From assembly GCA_049680295.1 (NCBI GenBank), contig JBAUHN010000214.1, forward strand, positions 1 through 14,363: a stretch of DNA of 14,363 bases, in the 5' to 3' direction. This document shows, in pieces, positions 7,568 through 13,470 of the stretch. Below the pieces are notes generated by a model. It ran no database searches, was not told the DNA's origin, and was given only the letters and a program-made list of their open reading frames with translations. Position 1 is the stretch's first letter. Each line of letters starts with the position of its first letter. The stretch is from JBAUHN01 sp049680295 (GTDB taxonomy: Bacteria > Pseudomonadota > Alphaproteobacteria > Rhodobacterales > Rhodobacteraceae). Both the position numbers and the translations under genes were made by a program.

Positions 7568-7622
7568 TCGGGGCAAGACTGATCCAAGCGTCGCAAGGCC
7601 AAAACCAGGATAGGAACCCGAT

Positions 7623-8039
7623 ATGCCTTTGAAAACACTTCTGCCCTTTGCCGCCTTTCTGGGGCCGATGGTCCTGTTTGCCTGTGCAGTACCCAGCATG
7701 CCCGAGGCGCCCGAGGGTGCGGCTTTGTTTGCCGAGAATTGTGTCGCCTGTCACGGTGGATCTGGCACCGGCGACGGCCCTGCGGCCTCCGGTTTTGTGC
7801 AAAAGCCAGCGGATTTGACCCAAATTTCCGCGCGCTATGACGGCGCGTTTCCAACGGCTCAGGTGCTGTCGCAAATCGACGGCTACGCGCGTCAGGGACA
7901 CGCCGGGCGCGCCATGCCGGAATTTGGCGAGGCGCTGGGGGGTGATCTTGTCCCCATCGACGTGGACGGTGTTGCGACGCCGACGCCACGGGCGTTGGCG
8001 GCATTGCTGGAGTATTTGCAGTCCATTCAGCAGCTCTGA
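7623..8039 (+). CDS. Class I c-type cytochrome, predicted lipoprotein
   Basis: The 138-aa protein begins with a hydrophobic signal (about residues 5-20) ending in a lipobox-like LFAC with Cys21, so it is probably exported and lipid-anchored. The covalent haem site is C40-V-A-C43-H44 within ENCVACHGGSGTGDGP. The likely distal ligand is M98 in GRAMPEFG, as in class I monohaem cytochromes. It should carry electrons at the periplasmic face of a membrane; the partner oxidoreductase is not in the window. AGGAA lies 6 nt before the ATG. Its TGA at 8037-8039 directly abuts the stop of the convergent lipoprotein gene. Residue F at lipobox position -2 is unusual, so simple secretion or an uncleaved anchor is possible. 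Confidence 0.88.
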   Translation: MPLKTLLPFAAFLGPMVLFACAVPSMPEAPEGAALFAENCVACHGGSGTGDGPAASGFVQKPADLTQISARYDGAFPTAQVLSQIDGYARQGHAGRAMPEFGEALGGDLVPIDVDGVATPTPRALAALLEYLQSIQQL

Positions 8040-8723
8040 TCAGCTGCAAATCCCTTTGATCGTGACACCGTCCCACGGCAGGCGGACATCGTATTGCGGT
8101 GAGGATGGCAGCGGGGCGACGGGCATCACCTGGCTGATCAGGTCATGCATCCGGCGCGTGCGCGGAGCCGTTGGGTCCAGCGCACGGCAGCAGACGAATT
8201 CCTCGACAATGGCGCCTTGTTGCTCATACCCGAAATCGCCGAATTTCGGGTCGGTTGTCAGATCGAACAGATAGGGATCGCTGCCCTGTTCATGCTCAGA
8301 TGCGGCGCGCAGGGGGGAATAGCCGGTGGTGGCGCGGTTTTGCCATTGCCAGACGTGGGTCAGCTCGTGACTTAGCAACATGGCGGCGATCAGGCCAATC
8401 CGGTCAGGGTATTCGGGCAGGTAATCGTCGAGATACCAATCCTTGTCGAACAACACTTTGTTGAAAAGCGCGACCGCGGCGGGTTTCGATGTGACAATCT
8501 GTTCAGTCGAGGGCGGGAGTATCCGTTCGCGGCAGGTGGTGCGGGGGCGCACCGGGCGCCGAAAGGTCACAGCCCGCGTCGGCGCGCCGTCGACCAGACG
8601 CACTTTTGATATGTCCAGCGTGTCGCCGTGGATCGTCGCGGCGAACGCGGCCTCGGTCGGGGTCAACGGGCGACCTCCGCATGCGGCAAGACAGGTGAGG
8701 ATCAGAAAGGCGCGAAAAATCAT
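8040..8723 (-). CDS. Lipoprotein with HExxH zinc-metalloprotease-like motif
   Basis: The 227-aa protein starts with a lipoprotein signal (MIFRAFLILT, lipobox LAAC with Cys15). It carries HELTHVWQ with H119, E120 and H123, the HExxH zinc-site pattern of metallopeptidases. A candidate third ligand is Glu174 or Glu175 in YEQQGAIVEEF (166-176). Four further cysteines (C64, C178, C179, C226) could form disulphides in the periplasm. A small protease or lysin acting on the envelope is possible, but a structural, inactive fold cannot be excluded, and I do not recognise a named family. The gene converges on the cytochrome c gene with no intergenic base. It follows parE on the same strand after a 470-bp gap containing structured repeats. 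No clear Shine-Dalgarno is seen before the ATG at 8721-8723. Confidence 0.75.
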   Translation of the reverse strand: MIFRAFLILTCLAACGGRPLTPTEAAFAATIHGDTLDISKVRLVDGAPTRAVTFRRPVRPRTTCRERILPPSTEQIVTSKPAAVALFNKVLFDKDWYLDDYLPEYPDRIGLIAAMLLSHELTHVWQWQNRATTGYSPLRAASEHEQGSDPYLFDLTTDPKFGDFGYEQQGAIVEEFVCCRALDPTAPRTRRMHDLISQVMPVAPLPSSPQYDVRLPWDGVTIKGICS

Positions 8724-8823
8724 GCGCCGATAAAGCGCGAGAGGTGGCGCGGGTTCAAGCGGAAACGCCGTTTGGGTGGCGAATGATACGGCGAATTATT
8801 GGCGCCGGGCCTGAGTTTGGGAT

Positions 8824-8884
8824 GGGTGAGCGGCGTCTTGGAAACCTTCCGGGGGAAGGTTTCAGCCGCGAACGGGCGGAGCCC
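8824..8884 (+). repeat. Structured repeat unit 1 (61 nt)
   Basis: Order of parts: GGGTGA (8824-8829); outer-stem 5' arm GCGGC (8830-8834); GTCTTG (8835-8840); inner stem GAAACCTTCC (8841-8850), loop GGG, GGAAGGTTTC (8854-8863); A (8864); outer-stem 3' arm GCCGC (8865-8869); GAACGGGCGGAGCCC (8870-8884). Both stems pair perfectly (10 bp and 5 bp). GGGC-GGA-GCCC in the last block can form another short hairpin. Confidence 0.85.
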
Positions 8885-8931
8885 CGGACAGGTGTTCGCG
8901 TACACCATCAGGGGCGCGGCTACCTTAGGGA
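8885..8931 (+). repeat. Linker repeat copy 1
   Basis: This 47-nt linker is closely related to 8993-9040, sharing CAGGTGTTCG, ATCAGGGGCGCGGCT and ACCTT blocks. GGTGT (8891-8895) pairs with ACACC (8902-8906). GGGGC (8911-8915) can pair with GCCCC (8881-8885), in competition with the terminal hairpin of unit 1. Confidence 0.7.
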
Positions 8932-8992
8932 GGGTGAAGACCGTCTTGCAAAGGCGCCTGTGGCGCGTTTGAGGTCTGAACGGGCGGAGCCC
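8932..8992 (+). repeat. Structured repeat unit 2 (61 nt)
   Basis: Parts in the same order and spacing as unit 1: GGGTGA (8932-8937); AGACC (8938-8942); GTCTTG (8943-8948); inner stem CAAAGGCGCC (8949-8958), loop TGT, GGCGCGTTTG (8962-8971); A (8972); GGTCT (8973-8977); GAACGGGCGGAGCCC (8978-8992). The outer stem is perfect. The inner stem has one G-G mismatch (8953 with 8967). The stem sequences differ from units 1 and 3. Confidence 0.85.
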
Positions 8993-9040
8993 CGGGCAGG
9001 TGTTCGTGAGCAACATCAGGGGCGCGGCTGACCTTGGGGA
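8993..9040 (+). repeat. Linker repeat copy 2
   Basis: Second copy of the linker at 8885-8931. TGTT (9001-9004) pairs with AACA (9012-9015), so a hairpin is kept in a shifted register. GGGGC (9019-9023) can again pair with GCCCC (8989-8993). After it comes an extra hairpin, CCTTCCC (9052-9058), loop GGG, GGGAAGG (9062-9068), which touches the start of unit 3. Confidence 0.65.
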
Positions 9041-9066
9041 GGTGCAAAGCGCCTTCCCGGGGGGAA

Positions 9067-9127
9067 GGGTGAGGCCCGTCTAGGAAATTGTCCAGTGGAC
9101 AATTTCAGGGCTGAACGGGCGAAGCCC
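9067..9127 (+). repeat. Structured repeat unit 3 (61 nt)
   Basis: Parts: GGGTGA (9067-9072); GGCCC (9073-9077); GTCTAG (9078-9083); inner stem GAAATTGTCC (9084-9093), loop AGT, GGACAATTTC (9097-9106); A (9107); GGGCT (9108-9112); GAACGGGCGAAGCCC (9113-9127). The inner stem is perfect. The outer stem has one G-T pair (9073 with 9112), allowed as G-U only in a plus-strand RNA. Confidence 0.85.
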
Positions 9128-9139
9128 TGTACAAGCGCG

Positions 9140-9159
9140 GCCCGGGACGGGTCCCGGGC
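9140..9159. terminator. Strong GC hairpin downstream of parE
   Basis: GCCCGGGAC (9140-9148) and GTCCCGGGC (9151-9159) form a 9-bp perfect stem with a minimal loop, 35 nt past the parE stop on the minus strand. No T-run follows in either direction, so it is at best a weak intrinsic terminator or an RNA 3'-end stabiliser. Confidence 0.45.
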
Positions 9160-9193
9160 TAAAGTGGGTCAAAATCAGATGCGGAACGTCCTC

Positions 9194-11149
9194 TCAAACA
9201 TCCAACTCCTCCACAAACCGCGCATTCTCCTGAATATACTGATACCGCAGTTCCGGCTTTTTCCCCATCAACCGCTCTACCAGATCGCCGGTTTCTCCCG
9301 GGACATCTTCGTCTATCGAAACACGGATCAGTTTGCGTGTTGTCGGGTCCATTGTGGTTTCTTTCAGATCCTTCGCGTCCATCTCACCCAGACCTTTGAA
9401 ACGCGATACGTCGATTTTGCCTTTGCCGCCCAGACCTTTTTCAAGCCAGGCGTCTTTTTCTGCCTCATCCAGGCAATAGACCCGTTTGGCCCCTTGGGTC
9501 AGGCGGAACAGCGGCGGGCAGGCCAGATATAGGTGGCCTGCATCAATCATCGGGCGCATTTGGGTGAAAAAGAACGTCATCAACAGCGACGCGATATGCG
9601 CGCCGTCCACATCCGCGTCGGTCATGATGATGATCTTGTCATAGCGCAGATCGTCCAGATTGAACCGCGTGCCCATGCCGACGCCAAGCGCCTCGCACAG
9701 ATCGCTGATCTCGGCGTTGGTGCCGATTTTGGACGATGCAGCGCCCAGCACGTTCAGGATTTTGCCTTTCAGCGGCAAAAGTGCCTGATTGACCCGGTTG
9801 CGCGCGCCTTTGCCCGATCCGCCCGCTGAATCGCCCTCGACGATGAACAATTCCGTGCCTTCGCGCGATTTACTGGTGCAATCGGTCAGTTTGCCCGGCA
9901 GACGCAGCTTTTTGGTGGCGGTCTTGCGCTGGGTTTCCTTTTCCTGACGTCGGCGCAGGCGTTCTTCGGCGCGCAGCACCAGAAAATCCAGGATCGCGCC
10001 TGCGGATTTCGTGTCTGCCGCCAGCCAGTTGTCAAAATGATCCCGGACCGAGTTTTCGACCAGTTTGGCGGCCTCCATCGTGGCCAGACGGTCTTTGGTC
10101 TGGCCGACGAATTCCGGCTCTCGGATAAAGCACGACACCAATGCGCAGCCCCCGGTGATCAGGTCTTCGCGGGTGATGTCCTTGGCTTTTCGGTTACTGA
10201 CCAATTCGCCGTAAGCGCGGATGCCTTTGAGGATCGCGGCCCAGAACCCGGCCTCATGGGTGCCGCCTTCGGGGGTGGGGACGGTGTTACAGTAGGACTG
10301 GATATAGCCGTCGCGTGCGGGCGTCCAGTTGATCGCCCATTCGACCTTGCCGGGCACATCGAATTTCTCGCGAAAATCGACAAGGCCGGCAAAGGGTTGA
10401 TCCGCATAGGTGGTCGATGCGCCCATGGTTTCCTTCAGGTAATCCGACAGACCACCGGGGAAATGGAACGTCGCCTCGGTGGGCGTGTCGCCATCATTGA
10501 TCGCGGATTTCCAGCGGATTTCGACGCCGGAGAACAGATAGGCTTTGGAGCGGATGGATTTGAACAGACGCGCCGGTTTGAACCGGTGCGACCCGAATAT
10601 CTGTTCGTCCGCATGAAAGGTAACCGTGGTGCCGCGCCGGTTGGGGGCGGCCCCCACTTTTTCGACCGGACCCAAGGGGATGCCGCGTGAAAACCGTTGT
10701 TCAAACAATTCCTTGTTACGCGCGACCTGCACCACCATGCTGTCTGAGAGCGCGTTGACCACCGACGCGCCCACACCGTGCAGACCGCCTGATGTCTCAT
10801 AGGCCTTGCCCGAGAATTTGCCGCCTGCGTGCAGAGTGCACAGGATCACTTCAAGCGCGGATTTGTCGGGGAATTTGGGGTGTGGGTCGATGGGAATGCC
10901 GCGCCCGTTGTCGCGGATGGTGACGGCATAATCCTCATGCAATTCAACCTCGATCCGGGTCGCATGGCCCGCAACCGCCTCGTCCATCGAGTTGTCCAGC
11001 ACTTCGGCCACAAGATGATGCAGGGCACGCTCATCGGTGCCGCCGATATACATACCGGGTCGTTTGCGCACAGGCTCCAACCCTTCGAGCACCTCGATTG
11101 AGGAGGCGTCATAGGTTTCAGGCACCGCACCGGATAAAAGATCGCTCAT
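9194..11149 (-). CDS. parE: DNA topoisomerase IV subunit B
   Basis: The 651-aa ATPase subunit of topoisomerase IV works with ParC to decatenate daughter chromosomes. The GHKL ATPase domain shows EVLDNSMDEA (around N53), DNGRGIPID (80-88) and GGLHGVGASVVNALS (121-135), followed by the transducer Q350-T351-K352 loop. The TOPRIM domain shows IVEGDSAGGSGK (436-447) and DADVDGAH (511-518), then SRFKGLGEMD (582-591). It lacks the roughly 160-aa insertion of Gram-negative GyrB, which supports ParE over GyrB. The ATG at 11147-11149 begins the family-typical MSDLLS N-terminus. The frame stays open upstream to a TTG at 11209, but a promoter candidate lies in that stretch. The ribosome site (AAGAG) is weak. 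Confidence 0.95.
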   Translation of the reverse strand: MSDLLSGAVPETYDASSIEVLEGLEPVRKRPGMYIGGTDERALHHLVAEVLDNSMDEAVAGHATRIEVELHEDYAVTIRDNGRGIPIDPHPKFPDKSALEVILCTLHAGGKFSGKAYETSGGLHGVGASVVNALSDSMVVQVARNKELFEQRFSRGIPLGPVEKVGAAPNRRGTTVTFHADEQIFGSHRFKPARLFKSIRSKAYLFSGVEIRWKSAINDGDTPTEATFHFPGGLSDYLKETMGASTTYADQPFAGLVDFREKFDVPGKVEWAINWTPARDGYIQSYCNTVPTPEGGTHEAGFWAAILKGIRAYGELVSNRKAKDITREDLITGGCALVSCFIREPEFVGQTKDRLATMEAAKLVENSVRDHFDNWLAADTKSAGAILDFLVLRAEERLRRRQEKETQRKTATKKLRLPGKLTDCTSKSREGTELFIVEGDSAGGSGKGARNRVNQALLPLKGKILNVLGAASSKIGTNAEISDLCEALGVGMGTRFNLDDLRYDKIIIMTDADVDGAHIASLLMTFFFTQMRPMIDAGHLYLACPPLFRLTQGAKRVYCLDEAEKDAWLEKGLGGKGKIDVSRFKGLGEMDAKDLKETTMDPTTRKLIRVSIDEDVPGETGDLVERLMGKKPELRYQYIQENARFVEELDV

Positions 11150-11180
11150 TTGGCTGCTCTTTCTTTTTGCTTTGCGGGGC

Positions 11181-11209
11181 ATTTTGACAGGGCTGGCGGT
11201 GCGGGGCAA
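11181..11209 (-). promoter_or_regulatory. Candidate parE promoter
   Basis: On the minus strand TTGCCC (complement of 11204-11209), a 17-bp spacer and CAAAAT (complement of 11181-11186) match the -35 and -10 consensus at four of six bases each. Transcription would start about 25 nt before the parE ATG, which supports the shorter start. Confidence 0.4.
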
Positions 11210-11212
11210 TCG
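11184..11212 (+). promoter_or_regulatory. Candidate promoter of the AhpD-like gene
   Basis: A perfect -35 TTGACA (11184-11189) faces the plus strand. At 17-bp spacing the -10 position reads CAATCG (11207-11212), which is weak. It overlaps the minus-strand parE promoter candidate almost base for base, so polymerase could use only one at a time. Confidence 0.3.
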
Positions 11213-11275
11213 GTTTCGCGCCTTGCGCCCGCTGCAAAGCTCAGGTCAGGATGAACGCGCCGCTAAAGGAGCCAC

Positions 11276-11887
11276 ATGATGACCTGGATCACGACCATTC
11301 CGTTCGACAAGGCCACCGGAAAACTACGGATGCTTTATGACCGCGTCACCGGGCCGGGGGGGAACGTCGATAACATCATGATGGCCCACTCACTGCGTCC
11401 GCACACAATGGAAGGGCATATGGCGATCTACAAACATGTGCTGCATCATTCGGCCAATACGCTGCCAAAGTGGTTTTTGGAAGTGTTGGGCGTTTGGGTG
11501 TCACGGCTGAATGATTGCGATTATTGCGAAGCGCATCATTTTGCGGGCATGAAACGCCTGCTGCGCGACGATGCCCGCGCCGACAAGGTCCGGGCCGCCA
11601 TTGCCGCACGTGACATTGATGCAGCACCTTTGGATGCGCGCCAGAAACAGGCGATGCGCTATGCACAAAAGCTGACGCAAGCGCCTGGTGCAATGGTGGA
11701 AAGTGACGTGACATCTTTGCGCGATGCCGGGTTCGACGATGGCCAGATCCTTGAGATCAACCAGGTCACAAGCTATTTTGCCTATGCCAATCGAACGGTT
11801 TTGGGGCTGGGGTGTTCGACCCGTGGTGACGTCATTGGACTAAGCCCCGGCAATTCTGAGGACCCGGACGATTGGAGCCATCAGTAA
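11276..11887 (+). CDS. AhpD-like carboxymuconolactone decarboxylase family protein (peroxidase-related)
   Basis: The 203-aa protein carries the AhpD active-site pattern Glu-x11-Cys-x2-Cys-x3-His as E69, C81, C84 and H88 in LNDCDYCEAHHFAGM. In AhpD this set supports thiol-disulphide exchange with peroxiredoxins. The longer N- and C-terminal arms and DYCEAHH fit the 'uncharacterized peroxidase-related enzyme' group. It is probably cytosolic and linked to oxidative stress or small-molecule detoxification; the partner is not visible. AAAGGAG ends 4 nt before the ATG at 11276 and 7 nt before a second ATG at 11279, so the true start may be one codon later. It is divergent from parE and converges on the MATE gene with a 6-bp gap. 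Confidence 0.85.
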   Translation: MMTWITTIPFDKATGKLRMLYDRVTGPGGNVDNIMMAHSLRPHTMEGHMAIYKHVLHHSANTLPKWFLEVLGVWVSRLNDCDYCEAHHFAGMKRLLRDDARADKVRAAIAARDIDAAPLDARQKQAMRYAQKLTQAPGAMVESDVTSLRDAGFDDGQILEINQVTSYFAYANRTVLGLGCSTRGDVIGLSPGNSEDPDDWSHQ

Positions 11888-11893
11888 TTCCAA

Positions 11894-13267
11894 CTATCTG
11901 CGTGCAAGACCCCTCAGATTGCGAAGTGAGACACGCCAAAAGCGAAAATTCAGGAGCACACTGGCAAAGGCAAGCCCAACCACGAGGCCAAGCCAGACGC
12001 CGATGCCTTCCATGCCGAAGAAAAATCCAAAACCATATGACGCCGGCACCCCAATGACCCAATAGCTGATCGCGGCGATGACCATGGGCACTTTGGTGTC
12101 CTGAATGCCGCGCAATACACCCAGCGCGATAACTTGCATGCCGTCCACCAGTTGAAACATCGCCGCCATCGCCAGCAACCCTGTGCCAATGCGCAAAATC
12201 TCGGCCTGCGCGGGTTCATCCTTTTGCATGAACAACCAGATCAATGGTTCTGGCCACAGCACAAACACGACGATTGTCAGAAATGCCGCGATGATCGAAA
12301 GCGCCGTCGCAACCTTTGCCCCTGCTGCCATATGGTCCAGATCGTGGCGGCCGTAAGCAGTGCCTGCGCGGATTGTGGCGACATTGCTGATCCCCAGATG
12401 CACCATGAAGGTGATCGAGGCCAGTTGCACCGCGATGCCGTGGGCGGCCAGGGGCACCGTTCCCAACCAGCCCATCATCACGGCGGAGGCGGCGAACAGG
12501 CCGACCTCACTCAGGCCGGTCAGACCAATCGGCCAACCCAGTTGAAAAACGCGCAGCATCATTTGGCCGTCGGCACGCCACAGGCGCACGAATATCTGGT
12601 GTTGCGGCAGGGCGATCAACACGTATGCCACAACGCCAAGCAGGGAAATGAGCTGGGTCGAGACCGACGCGATGGCGGCGCCTTGGATGCCAAGTTCCGG
12701 TGCGCCCCAGTTGCCAAAGATCAGGGCGTAATTGGCCAGCGCATTGGTCAGTGCTGCAAACAAGGTGATCCAAAGCACGAATTGTGTCCGCTCCAGTGCC
12801 GCAAGGTAGGATTTCAATACCATCACCAGCAATGCAGGTACGATTCCGAACCCGGCAATGGCAAGATATTGCGCCGCCAATTGGGACAGATCGTCGCCTT
12901 GGCCAATCGCGCCTAAAATCGGCCGCGACCAAACCAGTAATGGCAAGGCCAGCAATCCAAAGGCCAGCGACAACCACAACCCCATACGCGTGGCGCGGCG
13001 CAATCCGACCTCGTCATCCGAGGCGGCAAAGGTTGCGACCATCGGCATCACGGCCCAGGCAAAGCCGGACCCAAAGATGAACAGAACAAAAAAGAAAGTG
13101 CTGCCCAAAGTGACGGCGGCCAGCGATTCCACGCCGTGCCAGCCCAGCATAACGGTGTCAGTAATGCCGATCGCCATTTGCGCCAAGTGGCCGCCGATCA
13201 ATGGCAGTCCCAAGGCCATGATGGCCTTCACGTGGGCCGGATATGACATGACTTTGATCATGGCCAA
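11894..13267 (-). CDS. MATE family efflux transporter
   Basis: The 457-aa protein has the twelve hydrophobic segments of the multidrug and toxic compound extrusion family, arranged in two six-helix halves. The N-terminal half starts ALGLPLIGGHLAQMAIGITDTVMLGW (about 18-43), a hallmark of NorM-type cation antiporters. The second half starts with LGWPIGLTGLSEVGLFAASAVMMGWLG (about 243-269). Such proteins export cationic drugs or metabolites using sodium or proton gradients; the substrate is not predictable. The start is uncertain between TTG at 13265-13267, 9 nt after a full AAAGGAGG, and ATG at 13259-13261, 8 nt after AAGG. I list the longer form. The ribosome site can be paired in hairpins. 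Confidence 0.93.
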   Translation of the reverse strand: MAMIKVMSYPAHVKAIMALGLPLIGGHLAQMAIGITDTVMLGWHGVESLAAVTLGSTFFFVLFIFGSGFAWAVMPMVATFAASDDEVGLRRATRMGLWLSLAFGLLALPLLVWSRPILGAIGQGDDLSQLAAQYLAIAGFGIVPALLVMVLKSYLAALERTQFVLWITLFAALTNALANYALIFGNWGAPELGIQGAAIASVSTQLISLLGVVAYVLIALPQHQIFVRLWRADGQMMLRVFQLGWPIGLTGLSEVGLFAASAVMMGWLGTVPLAAHGIAVQLASITFMVHLGISNVATIRAGTAYGRHDLDHMAAGAKVATALSIIAAFLTIVVFVLWPEPLIWLFMQKDEPAQAEILRIGTGLLAMAAMFQLVDGMQVIALGVLRGIQDTKVPMVIAAISYWVIGVPASYGFGFFFGMEGIGVWLGLVVGLAFASVLLNFRFWRVSLRNLRGLARR

Positions 13268-13273
13268 AGCCTT

Positions 13274-13319
13274 ACGCCTCCTTTCGGGAATGCGAAAGAG
13301 GCAGACGGATTTGAGGCGT
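13274..13319 (-). promoter_or_regulatory. MATE leader: Shine-Dalgarno in alternative hairpins
   Basis: On the minus strand the ribosome site AAAGGAGG (complement of 13278-13285) lies in the 3' arm of a stem. CCT-CTTTCG pairs with CGAAAG-G-AGG, giving 9 bp with one bulged G and loop CATTCC (complement of 13287-13292). Further upstream ACGCCTC (complement of 13313-13319) can instead pair perfectly with GAGGCGT (complement of 13274-13280), again covering the site. This is the layout of a translation-control leader, but no sensor is shown. Confidence 0.4.
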
Positions 13320-13470
13320 GCATTTAGCTATAAGGGAAACTGGTCTGGCGAAACTTCGGTTTTCGCTGAGCCCAGGTTAGAACCCGTGGACATTTATCCT
13401 GCTTCTTTTGCCGCGCGGATTCTTGAACGGACCTGTTATTGCTCCGGTGACAGCACGGTCTTTGTCTGTA

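Larger units (their letters stand above)
8724..9193. other. Gene-free stretch between parE and the HExxH lipoprotein gene
   Basis: These 470 bases hold no credible coding gene. From 8724 to 8823 the only pattern is GGCGAAT twice (8778-8784 and 8790-8796). From 8824 to 9127 lies an array of three structured repeat units with related linkers, described separately. A strong GC hairpin follows at 9140-9159, then unremarkable sequence up to the parE stop. Confidence 0.7.

Noticed and set aside
8720..9016. Minus-strand ORF of 98 codons overlapping the repeat array and the lipoprotein start
   Set aside because: Same reason: repeat-derived, no Shine-Dalgarno, and it overlaps the start of a well-supported gene.
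8744..9031. Plus-strand ORF of 95 codons across the repeat array, with repeated ERAEP and HHQGRG/QHQGRG stretches
   Set aside because: The peptide repeats simply mirror the nucleotide repeats. There is no ribosome site, and unit 3 is outside the frame. Length-constrained stems explain the sequence better than coding.
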